From Shewanella marisflavi (GTDB lineage: Bacteria > Pseudomonadota > Gammaproteobacteria > Enterobacterales > Shewanellaceae), in assembly GCF_023283925.1 (NCBI RefSeq), contig NZ_JAKIKX010000005.1, positions 186,001-250,000 of the forward strand: a stretch of DNA of 64,000 nt, given 5' to 3'. The position numbers were made by a program, and so were the translations under genes. Below the pieces are notes generated by a model, which was not told the origin of the DNA, did not search any database, and saw nothing but the letters and a program-made list of their open reading frames with translations. Shown here piece by piece: positions 55,783-63,282 of the stretch (position 1 is the first letter of the stretch; the number at the start of each line of letters is the position of its first letter).

Positions 55783-56400
55783 TTAGGGGGCTGTGTTGCC
55801 AAACAGGGCGATGGCATGGTCGACCCTTTTACGGATCAGCTGGGCTACATCGTCGACCCGATTCGCCACATCGTTAAAGATGGCCTGGTTGGCCGTGTCG
55901 ACGCGGCAGGCTTCGATGCGACAGATAGAGGCAAGAATATTGGCGGTGCGCAGATTGCGTTTCAGCTCATAGAGTTGGTTTTCCATCTTATCGATGAGGC
56001 GATCAAATTCGTGCCGCAGGCGACTGTGGTTAGCTTCAGTGGCTTCGACGGCGGGGTTAATGGTATTGCCATAGGGCGCATTAGCAGCTTTTACTTTAGC
56101 CTGTTGGAAATGGTTGAGGGCAACCGCTGCTCTGGCGGTTTCGGTGGCGAGTCGACTGGCCCTATGGGCAAGTTGATTGATATCTGTTGCGGCTTTCATT
56201 GTGTAGGACGCCAGGTCATCGATAAAACCCGTTAAGGCTTTAAATCCCAAGGCGGCATTGCCCACCCGAGCTGAAGCGGCCTGAGCATTACTAGCGGTCA
56301 AATTGATCTGTTTACAGTAACTTAAGGTTTGGTTGAGCTCCGCTGCGACCACAGCCGCAATGACATGATATTGACTGATTTTCGGCGTATGTTTTGTCAT
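55783..56400 (-). CDS. Soluble chemoreceptor-like helical protein
   Basis: A 205-residue all-helical protein with no membrane segment. Residues 15-75 (CKQINLTASNAQAASARVGN followed by AALGFKALTGFIDDLA) resemble the MCP hairpin tip [23 protein letters not shown]. The key CheA/CheW-binding glutamates are altered, so binding may be lost. Long heptad helices follow. ATG at 56400 has AGGA upstream; a GTG three codons earlier is possible. Co-directional with the ODP protein, forming a putative two-gene sensing unit. Confidence 0.7.
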   Translation of the reverse strand: MTKHTPKISQYHVIAAVVAAELNQTLSYCKQINLTASNAQAASARVGNAALGFKALTGFIDDLASYTMKAATDINQLAHRASRLATETARAAVALNHFQQAKVKAANAPYGNTINPAVEATEANHSRLRHEFDRLIDKMENQLYELKRNLRTANILASICRIEACRVDTANQAIFNDVANRVDDVAQLIRKRVDHAIALFGNTAP

Positions 56401-56476
56401 TAGTGCCACTTCCTATGTAGAACCAATCACAGTATAGTCGAGATAATCTGAACTGAAAGTAACCTAGGAGAATTAA

Positions 56477-56980
56477 TTGCTTACCCTAGAAACCGAGCGT
56501 CTTCTCCTGCGTGAGATGACGGTAAAAGATGCCCCATTTATGCTTAGGCTACTCAATAGCGAAGGCTTTATTAATAATATTGGTGATCGCGGTGTGCGCA
56601 CCTTAATGCAGGCAGAAAACTATATTATCGAAGGGCCGATAAGCAGCTATCAGCAACACGGTTATGGCATGTATAGCATAGTGCTAAAGGCCAGTGGAGA
56701 GATCATAGGTTTGGCTGGTTTGGTTCGCAGAGAGCAGCTACCCGAGACGGATCTGGGCTATGCGCTGCTACCTGAGTTTTTAGGCCAAGGTTATGCGTTA
56801 GAAGCGAGTAAGGCAGTGCTGGCTCATGCCAAACAGCTTAAGCTGCAAACATTGCTGGCAATAGTGAATCACGACAATCAAGCATCGCGTGCGCTACTGA
56901 CTAAACTCGGGTTCGAGAGCCAAGGGACCATGCCTTGGGCTGAGGATGATGAGGTGATGCTATATAAGATAACACTTTAA
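56477..56980 (+). CDS. GNAT acetyltransferase, RimJ/RimL-like
   Basis: A 167-residue N-acetyltransferase. TERLLLREMTVKDAPFMLRL is the N-terminal strand of the RimJ/RimL group, LPETDLGYALLPEFLGQGYA is the acetyl-CoA site region (Q/R-x-x-G-x-G/A), and NHDNQASRALLTKLGF closes the domain. TTG start with CTAGGAG upstream. Divergent from the chemoreceptor-like gene. Substrate unknown. Confidence 0.87.
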   Translation: MLTLETERLLLREMTVKDAPFMLRLLNSEGFINNIGDRGVRTLMQAENYIIEGPISSYQQHGYGMYSIVLKASGEIIGLAGLVRREQLPETDLGYALLPEFLGQGYALEASKAVLAHAKQLKLQTLLAIVNHDNQASRALLTKLGFESQGTMPWAEDDEVMLYKITL

Positions 56981-57202
56981 TTAAATTGATTATTTTGTTA
57001 GCGTGTTGGTATCGCCTAGTCTACAGGTGTAGCAAGGCACCAAGATTTACATCATGGTGTGAAAGTACCAAGGAGATAATGCAAGGCTGGACAAGCTAAA
57101 TAGGGGCGGGGGCAGAGCTCCTAATATATCCTACTGGCGTTAAGTGCCATGTTAGTTTCATCGATTCTTCATCTGAATTTGTTATAACCAGAGCATCGGA
57201 GC

Positions 57203-57814
57203 ATGAGCATGAATCAAGATCTCTTGAGAGGCTGTTTAAACGGTGAGCATGTGGTGTTAGAGCCACTGCAAGAGGAGCATATACCTGCGCTGTCTATTGC
57301 GGTCAGCGATGGTGAGCTGTGGAACTTATGGTACACCTCTGCGCCCCATCCCGATGAGATGAAGGCCTATGTGGAGCAGGCGTTAGCCAGCGAACAACGT
57401 GGGGAAGCTTTAGCCTTTGCGGTGCGAGACAAACGCTCTGGTCAGATAGTTGGCTGTACTCGCTTGATGTCTTGGGATCAGACCCATAGACGGATCGAGA
57501 TTGGCCATACCTGGTATGCCAAGAGCGCTCAGCGCACCGGGATCAACAGCGAGTGTAAGCTGTTGCTGCTGACCTATGCCTTTGAGGTGCTAGATGTGAT
57601 TGCAGTAGAGTTTAGAACTCACTGGCACAATCAACCATCCCGTGAGGCTATCACTCGTCTGGGGGCCAAGCAGGATGGGGTGTTGAGAAACCACCGTATC
57701 CTCAAAGATGGCACCATCAGAGACACAGTAGTCTATTCCATCATAGACTCTGAGTGGCCATCGGTTAAGCAGGGGCTTAAGTTTCGTATACAGCAATATC
57801 AAGATGCAGGCTAA
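57203..57814 (+). CDS. GNAT acetyltransferase, RimL-like
   Basis: A 203-residue GNAT protein. GEHVVLEPLQEEHIPALSIA, the strand IVGCTRLMSWDQTHRRIEIG with YAKSAQRTGINSECK, and WHNQPSREAITRLGAKQDGV show the RimJ/L fold. Substrate unknown. A second in-frame ATG two codons in is an alternative start. Followed 32 nt later by another GNAT gene. Confidence 0.86.
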   Translation: MSMNQDLLRGCLNGEHVVLEPLQEEHIPALSIAVSDGELWNLWYTSAPHPDEMKAYVEQALASEQRGEALAFAVRDKRSGQIVGCTRLMSWDQTHRRIEIGHTWYAKSAQRTGINSECKLLLLTYAFEVLDVIAVEFRTHWHNQPSREAITRLGAKQDGVLRNHRILKDGTIRDTVVYSIIDSEWPSVKQGLKFRIQQYQDAG

Positions 57815-57846
57815 TCTAAGTGACGATTCAACAACAGGGAGGATTA

Positions 57847-58299
57847 ATGTCAGGAGAATTACGCAGAGCAAGGTTGGAAGACACGGCAGTCGTGGCTGCG
57901 TTATTTGATGAATATCGCCAGTTCTATCACCAAAAGAGTGATATCGAACTCGCTACTAAATTTATTCATTCACGTTTAAGCAATCAGGATGCTGTGATTT
58001 TTGTGGTCCTCGATGGTCAGAGCAATGCCTTGGGATTTTGCCAGCTTTACCCTAGCTTTAGCTCAATTCATGCTAGTAGCATGCTGATCTTAAGCGATCT
58101 CTACGTGACTCAGCACGCCCGCTGTGTCGGGGTGGGGCGCCGATTGATGAATATTGCTATCGACTATGCCAAGGCCAAAGGCGTTGCGTCGATATTCTTA
58201 GAAACCCATAAAGAAAACCACCAGGCGCAGGCTCTCTATGAATCTCTTGGCTTTACCCTCGAGCAAGAATTTTTAAGCTATAGCCTTGATATTCAGTGA
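57847..58299 (+). CDS. GNAT acetyltransferase
   Basis: A 150-residue N-acetyltransferase. The acetyl-CoA loop is HARCVGVGRRLMNIAIDYAK, with ILSDLYVTQ preceding and ALYESLGFTLEQEFLSYSL at the end. The start at 57847 is favoured by GGGAGG just upstream; a GTG at 57820 would add nine residues. Third GNAT gene in 1.8 kb and probably co-transcribed with the second. Confidence 0.86.
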   Translation: MSGELRRARLEDTAVVAALFDEYRQFYHQKSDIELATKFIHSRLSNQDAVIFVVLDGQSNALGFCQLYPSFSSIHASSMLILSDLYVTQHARCVGVGRRLMNIAIDYAKAKGVASIFLETHKENHQAQALYESLGFTLEQEFLSYSLDIQ

Positions 58300-58350
58300 C
58301 ATCTAAAGTAGAAATGGTTCATTATCTATCACTGCACAAGGACAGTATTG

Positions 58351-58755
58351 ATGCGCAAGACTCTTATAATTTCATTGTTAGCCCTGATGGCCAACGGCGC
58401 AGTGGCCGCTAACACTCCCTCAGACGCGGAACTGGCATTTAATAAAGAGGCGCTGGAATGTGCCGCCTATTATCAAATTGCGTCAGAAACCATTGCGGGT
58501 ATGAATGCACCGCAAATGAAACCGGTTGGCGAGCGTTTAAAAAAGTCTGGCGAAGATGCCGTCATACTGGCGAAGAAATACCAGGCTGCCGACCAAGTTG
58601 AGCAGCAACTTGAAACCACAGTCGCCAAGCAAAGGGCTAGTCTACCAAGCAATAATAACCTGGGTAGCTTGATGGGGCGTTATAAGGGCCCTTGCCAGAA
58701 GCTGATGGCCAATCCACAGGAACGTCTGGATTACTGGATCATGGCGACCATGTAG
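58351..58755 (+). CDS. Small periplasmic protein of unknown function
   Basis: A 134-residue protein with a signal peptide (ISLLALMANGAVAA). The mature part is helical (AFNKEALECAAYYQIASETI; GEDAVILAKKYQAADQVEQQ) with two cysteines (ALECAAY, GPCQKL). No family was recognised with confidence. Start at 58351; a TTG one codon upstream exists. Confidence 0.6.
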   Translation: MRKTLIISLLALMANGAVAANTPSDAELAFNKEALECAAYYQIASETIAGMNAPQMKPVGERLKKSGEDAVILAKKYQAADQVEQQLETTVAKQRASLPSNNNLGSLMGRYKGPCQKLMANPQERLDYWIMATM

Positions 58756-58844
58756 GCCTATATAGGTTTAGAGACTAAACCGTCCCCGCTCAGTGATTAA
58801 AGTTAAAATTTAGTCATGAAAGCAGAGTCATTAAAGAGTCATTA

Positions 58845-58870
58845 AAAAGAGTGCGCTTGCGCACTCTTTT
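58845..58870 (+). terminator. Bidirectional-type rho-independent terminator
   Basis: AAAAGAGTGCGC-TT-GCGCACTCTTTT; symmetric A and T tracts. Confidence 0.78.
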
Positions 58871-58896
58871 GTTATCGGACATGAAACAGGGAATCG

Positions 58897-58912
58897 ACTA
58901 GACTGGTCTAGT
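58897..58912. promoter_or_regulatory. Short palindrome upstream of a membrane protein gene
   Basis: ACTAGAC-TG-GTCTAGT is a perfect 7-bp inverted repeat, about 40 bp ahead of the ATG at 58951. It could be an operator; nothing else supports this. Confidence 0.3.
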
Positions 58913-58950
58913 TAGGAGTGATTCTTAATGCTTGTTTTCATGGAGACTCG

Positions 58951-59340
58951 ATGAATATCTATTTGCTCATCGCTGGCGTTATCGCCACTTTTACCTGTAT
59001 CGGCCACTTCACCATAGGAAAGCAGCGCTTTCTCAAGCCTATGCTTGAGGCAGACTTTGACCCTATCGCCAAGTCCATCATGCACTGTGTGTTTCACTAT
59101 ATCTCAGTGTTTTTGGTGTTATCGGCCTTAGTGCTGATCGCCTGCGCTTTTGAGCTGATGTCGAACATGCAGAGCTATGCCTTATTGCTGTTTATCGCGC
59201 TAAACTTTGTGCTGTTTGCGATCTGGCAGATCTATATAGGTTATTTTGCGGAGGTAAAGGGGGCATTTCGCTCCCTGTTTCAGTGGATCTTCTTCGTGGT
59301 GGTCAGTGGTTTTACGTTTGCGGGGATCTTCCAGGGCTGA
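58951..59340 (+). CDS. Small four-helix inner-membrane protein
   Basis: A 129-residue hydrophobic protein with four predicted helices (IYLLIAGVIATFTCIGHFTI; YISVFLVLSALVLIACAFEL; YALLLFIALNFVLFAIWQIY; LFQWIFFVVVSGFTFAGIFQ). No family recognised. ATG at 58951 follows GGAGA; upstream GTG at 58918 is less likely. Function unknown. Confidence 0.62.
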   Translation: MNIYLLIAGVIATFTCIGHFTIGKQRFLKPMLEADFDPIAKSIMHCVFHYISVFLVLSALVLIACAFELMSNMQSYALLLFIALNFVLFAIWQIYIGYFAEVKGAFRSLFQWIFFVVVSGFTFAGIFQG

Positions 59341-59414
59341 CTAGGCGATTTAGAAATTAACCCAAGGCTAGACTTAGCGTTTGCAAGTTCAGATATCAAA
59401 TTGAGGCCAATGGG

Positions 59415-59654
59415 CTATTCGCCCACTGGGACACTCTGATCGTTACAGCTATTGCGGGCCTCGCAATCATCATATTGCACGCTAATGCTACTCACATCGA
59501 CAGGCTGCTCATCTTGTTTAAAGCTCGCCCATTCCTGTTTAATGCTCGTCAGCCAGCGGTTGTCTGTCTCTTGCTCCAAGTAGGTGGAAACATCGACAAA
59601 GGTTAGCCAAAAGGCATAAGCCACGATGGCGTACATTGTAAAACGAAACATCAT
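59415..59654 (-). CDS. Small membrane-anchored protein of unknown function
   Basis: A 79-residue protein with one N-terminal helix (MFRFTMYAIVAYAFWLTFVD) and a charged soluble tail that contains two cysteines near the end (DDCEARNSCND). Not recognised. CAGGGTG precedes the chosen ATG. Confidence 0.5.
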   Translation of the reverse strand: MMFRFTMYAIVAYAFWLTFVDVSTYLEQETDNRWLTSIKQEWASFKQDEQPVDVSSISVQYDDCEARNSCNDQSVPVGE

Positions 59655-59660
59655 TTTCAC

Positions 59661-60387
59661 CCTGGTATCACTTAACTAGAAACGCACTATACGCCCTAAA
59701 TTTCAAGAAATAAACTGTCAATGTTTTGCCGCTTTTTAGTGTATCAATCTACGATGTAACCATTTGTATTGTATGGTTAAAAATTTATTAAGGGGTTGCT
59801 TATGTAGGTAAAAATGACGCTGTCAGTTTATTAGCGAGCAGCCTGTTTTTTGACTCTTTGTCGGAAGTGCTGGGAGAGTTGGCATTATTTTTGATTGGCG
59901 CGATGAGTGCGAAGTTGTAATTTGAGGTGGATTGTTTAGCGAGCGGTTTGGGCGCTCGGATCTTTATTATTGTTAATTGCCTGTCCAGCGATTAGACCTA
60001 AATCGGTTTGTCGTCGGATGTTTATGGATATTGACGTGACATTTCAATAGTTGGGTTTCTGGGTGCCGCTTCTAAGTTAATTTGTAGCTTTTGACGGCAA
60101 TTTTATCTGTTGAGTGGGTTTAAGGTTGTACCTTCACAGTAATCAATCGCCTGCCCGGCGGGGGGGCGTGCAGATACGCCTGTGAGACGCCGTAAATATA
60201 TCCATATAGGCTCTACCGAAACATCCCTGTTTCGGAAGCTCACCGGCGTATCTACACTCGGTATCCAATGTCTCTTCGATTTGGCTGCATTTAGGAAGAG
60301 TAGAGAGTCAAAAGGTAGCTTGAAAGTCTCTGGATTATAAGTATTCATTCAGTTAATATTATGAAAACTAGTAAATAATGGATTGTT
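59661..60387. other. Long intergenic region with palindromic repeat
   Basis: More than 700 bp without a convincing gene. AT-rich up to 60.1 kb, then the GC-rich repeat at 60172-60253. An 81-codon open frame on the minus strand crosses the repeat and is considered spurious. Marks the left edge of the low-GC ATPase insertion. Confidence 0.5.
60172..60253. repeat. Nested palindromic repeat element B
   Basis: Outer arms AGATACGCC-TG-TGAG and CTCA-CC-GGCGTATCT (60172-60186 and 60239-60253) are inverted with a two-base mismatch. Inside is the perfect hairpin CCGAAACA-TCCC-TGTTTCGG (60216-60235) and a smaller AT-rich hairpin (TATAT, ATATA). It is noncoding and built like element A at 5181, though unlike it in sequence. 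Confidence 0.6.
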
Positions 60388-62370
60388 ATGAGAGCTATTA
60401 ATTCAATTTTAATGAGACTCGCTAAACGAGCAGAGAAATTGCAGCCTGATTATTTAGTGAAGTCATTTGTTGATGTTGGCCCCACATACACTCTGCTCTC
60501 AAGTACAGACAATCAAATAATGTTTGGCCGAAGAGGGACTGGCAAGACACACTTTTTTGCCGTGCTTAATAATGAAATAAATAATAATGGTATTATCAGT
60601 GTTCCTGTTGACATGAGATTAATAGGTTCTTCGGGTGGTATTTTTTCTGACCAAGATATTCCATTGAGTGAAAGAGCTACAAGACTTTTATCTGATACAT
60701 TATGCATTATCCATGAAGTTATTCTCGAATATGTTTTTGAAAATAATCTAGAAAATGCGACTGAAATAGCTGTGCTACTGAATGAATTTATTGAGCAAGC
60801 TACAGCCATAAGTATAGATGGTATATCAGAAAAGGAGTTAAACTCATCTAGACAGTTAATTAATAGTAATTTATCGAAGGCTGATTTGTCTTTAAATGGC
60901 ATGTCGGTCGGATTTTCAGCTACAGAGTCAAATAATTTAGCTAATGCCGAGAGAAATAAGGTTACTGGTAAGAAAGTTCTAAGAATTCACTTTGGAGCAA
61001 TAACTAAATTACTTAGTAAAATTGTTTCAAAATTACCTCGCAAAGAACTATGGGTATTAATTGATGAATGGTCTGAAACCCCTTTAGACCTTCAGCCCTA
61101 TCTTGCAGAGTTATTACGAAGGATTCTTTTCCCTATTCCAGGTATAACCGTAAAAATTGCTGCTATTTCTCATAGGTGTAATTTTATGGAACGCGAATCA
61201 GATACTAATGCCTGTATCGGTATTGAATTAGGATCTGATGCCTCATCAGTAATAAATCTAGATGAGTATATGGTCTTTGACAATGACAGTGAAGCAGCTA
61301 AAGAGTTTTTTAAGAATTTACTGCATCGACATGTTGTTGCTTTAGATAAAAATTCTTTGTGCGATAAAGAGGCTAACCTGTTTATAAACGATGTGTTTAG
61401 TCAAGCTTCATCATTTGATGAATTTGTTCGTGCAGCTGAAGGCGTTCCACGTGATGCTATTAATATAATCTCTCTAGCGGCGCAAGTTGCTCTTAACTAC
61501 AAAATATCAATACCACATGTTCGTAATTCTGCTAGGAAATGGTTCCAAGTAAATAAACATGCAGCGCTTAACAGTAGGCCTTCAGCAGTTTCATTGCTAG
61601 ATAAAATCATTAATGAAGTAATAGGTATTAGAAAATCACGTGGCTTCCTAATTAGTAATGAAAGAAATCATGAGCTAATAGATTATCTTTATGATATGAG
61701 AATTATCCACGTGCTAAAACAAGGGGTTTCAGCGCAAAATACAGTTGGTAAGAAGTATACTTTATATGTGCTGGACTACGGATGTTACGTTGAGTTAATG
61801 TCATCTAAAAATGCGCCGCAGGGGTTGATCATTGAAGCGGATGAAAATGATGAGGATCAATATGTTGAAGTTCCTAAGTCAGACTATAGGTCTGTTAGAA
61901 ACTCAATATTAAATTTAGATATGGTTAAGGGTCAGTCTAGGCTTGATTTAGTTACTTCAACAGAGCATTTACAATTACCAATTAATAAAAACAAAAGAAC
62001 AATAATTGTTGACAAATCTCTTGATAAAGATCTTTTGAAGGCGATCCCTGTAAATATTGGAACAATAAAAGTAGGTGGTACTATTTATATTCCAATTATC
62101 TTGGTGGCACTAGTGTTAAGAAAAGCAAAAGGGCACGACACTAGCTATGCATCGGAGCTAACTAAAGTAATAAACGAGCATGTGACTTTCAGTGTGAGCA
62201 GACCAAAAATCGCTACGAACAATATGTCTCGTGAGCTTAGAAAAGATAATATTTTAGGTTTGGAATGGTTGGTTTTTAAAGAGAATGGTAGAAAGCCATT
62301 GTTTTCTTTAAATGATAAATGGAAATCACATTGGAAGCTATATTTTGGAATGCCAGCACCAAGACTTTAA
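60388..62370 (+). CDS. ORC/Cdc6-like AAA+ P-loop ATPase in a low-GC insertion
   Basis: A 660-residue cytosolic ATPase. Walker A is GRRGTGKT (residues 47-54); Walker B is LWVLIDEW near residue 221, followed by the sensor-like ITVKIAAISHRC. The AAA+ lid segment AAEGVPRDAINIISLAAQVA comes near residue 355, then a winged-helix-like region (about 400-470) and an uncharacterised C-terminal 180 residues. It stands alone, is much more AT-rich than its neighbours and sits beside a palindromic repeat, so recent transfer is likely. Function unknown; single-gene ATPases of this kind often turn out to be anti-phage factors, which is only an inference. Confidence 0.75.
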   Translation: MRAINSILMRLAKRAEKLQPDYLVKSFVDVGPTYTLLSSTDNQIMFGRRGTGKTHFFAVLNNEINNNGIISVPVDMRLIGSSGGIFSDQDIPLSERATRLLSDTLCIIHEVILEYVFENNLENATEIAVLLNEFIEQATAISIDGISEKELNSSRQLINSNLSKADLSLNGMSVGFSATESNNLANAERNKVTGKKVLRIHFGAITKLLSKIVSKLPRKELWVLIDEWSETPLDLQPYLAELLRRILFPIPGITVKIAAISHRCNFMERESDTNACIGIELGSDASSVINLDEYMVFDNDSEAAKEFFKNLLHRHVVALDKNSLCDKEANLFINDVFSQASSFDEFVRAAEGVPRDAINIISLAAQVALNYKISIPHVRNSARKWFQVNKHAALNSRPSAVSLLDKIINEVIGIRKSRGFLISNERNHELIDYLYDMRIIHVLKQGVSAQNTVGKKYTLYVLDYGCYVELMSSKNAPQGLIIEADENDEDQYVEVPKSDYRSVRNSILNLDMVKGQSRLDLVTSTEHLQLPINKNKRTIIVDKSLDKDLLKAIPVNIGTIKVGGTIYIPIILVALVLRKAKGHDTSYASELTKVINEHVTFSVSRPKIATNNMSRELRKDNILGLEWLVFKENGRKPLFSLNDKWKSHWKLYFGMPAPRL

Positions 62371-62741
62371 ATTTTGGATGTACGACACCTCCTGTATAAT
62401 TTAATAAATGTTTTGGTTAAGTTTTATATAATTAATTTTATTTAACTAGTCTTGCTTATCGTTAAGGCTCGTTGCAAGGCTTGAAGAGTCATATCTGAGT
62501 TGCTCTAGTCGGTTTTAAGTCTAATTGGTGGGAGAGGAAACGGGCTGCTGACACGCTGAAGAGTGAAGAGTGATGAGTGCGTGGTTTGTTGAGAGGTGCT
62601 TGCTTAATCGAAATGCTGAGTATCACAGTGAACCTATTGAAGCTAATTAATTGAAATTCAGCTTTAGCTAGGCGGATCTAAACGGCGCTAGACTCTGTGG
62701 TGAGTCTAACGCTGTCGATATGTCTTGCGGTAACGCTTGGT
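62371..62741. other. Intergenic region with no recognised feature
   Basis: About 370 bp between the convergent ATPase gene and the hyp-linked gene. Short direct repeats GAAGAGT-GAAGAGT are seen near 62560; no gene, RNA or strong terminator was found. Confidence 0.4.
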
Positions 62742-62906
62742 TTAAGAGCGTTTCTTCCACAGCATCACGCCGGCGACGATGATCACCAGGGCGATGATAG
62801 GGAGTAGGTCGTTAAGGTGGTGGAACAGACCTATGCCGTTATGCCCTGGGTGCGCCCAGGCTGCTGCGGGAAGAAGGCTAGCGAGTAGCAGTAAGGCTTT
62901 TTTCAT
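62742..62906 (-). CDS. 54-residue HPGH membrane peptide (HupE-like N-terminus)
   Basis: A signal peptide (MKKALLLLASLLPAAAWA) followed by HPGHNGIGLFHHLNDLL and a single membrane helix (PIIALVIIVAGVMLWKK). The mature start HPGH is the motif at the start of HupE/UreJ nickel permeases, but the remaining helices are absent. GGAG precedes the ATG. It lies just downstream of hypA in the same orientation, so a role in nickel supply or hydrogenase assembly is suggested. Confidence 0.65.
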   Translation of the reverse strand: MKKALLLLASLLPAAAWAHPGHNGIGLFHHLNDLLPIIALVIIVAGVMLWKKRS

Positions 62907-62931
62907 TGTAATACTCCATTTATGTTTAGTT

Positions 62932-63282
62932 TTATTCATCGGTTTCTAGCTCTAGTTGCATCAGCAGTAGCTCTTCCCCTTCGGTAATGCGGGTCTGAAA
63001 ACTGTTGCAGCTAGGACAAATGACACTTCGTTCCTTGATGGTATGAGTGCTATGGCAAGCCTGACACTCGAGCACCAATTCCTGATGTATGATCTCCAAT
63101 TCGGCTTCTCTGGCGCGCCCCTCCAGCTTGAAGGTTTCAAAGGCAGTAGCCAGTAGGGCGGGCTCAACACCGCTCAAGACGCCGATTTTTATCACCACCT
63201 TAGTGATGCGATTCGCCTGGTTGGCGATAGCATGCTGCTCGCATTGTTCCAGTAGGGCAGTGACAATCGAATATTCGTGCAT
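62932..63282 (-). CDS. hypA: Hydrogenase maturation nickel chaperone HypA
   Basis: A 116-residue protein beginning MHEYSI, whose His2 is the nickel ligand. The zinc site is made of the pairs CQAC and CPSC. KIGVLSGVEPALLATAFE is the conserved helical stretch. With HypB it delivers nickel to [NiFe]-hydrogenase precursors. Its start overlaps the hypE stop by one base (TAATG). Confidence 0.94.
   Translation of the reverse strand: MHEYSIVTALLEQCEQHAIANQANRITKVVIKIGVLSGVEPALLATAFETFKLEGRAREAELEIIHQELVLECQACHSTHTIKERSVICPSCNSFQTRITEGEELLLMQLELETDE

Noticed and set aside
55771..56235. 154-codon plus-strand open frame
   Set aside because: Antisense to the chemoreceptor-like gene; no ribosome site and glycine/valine-rich nonsense translation.
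60103..60348. 81-codon minus-strand open frame near 60.2 kb
   Set aside because: Crosses palindromic repeat B and has no family resemblance; probably created by the repeat.
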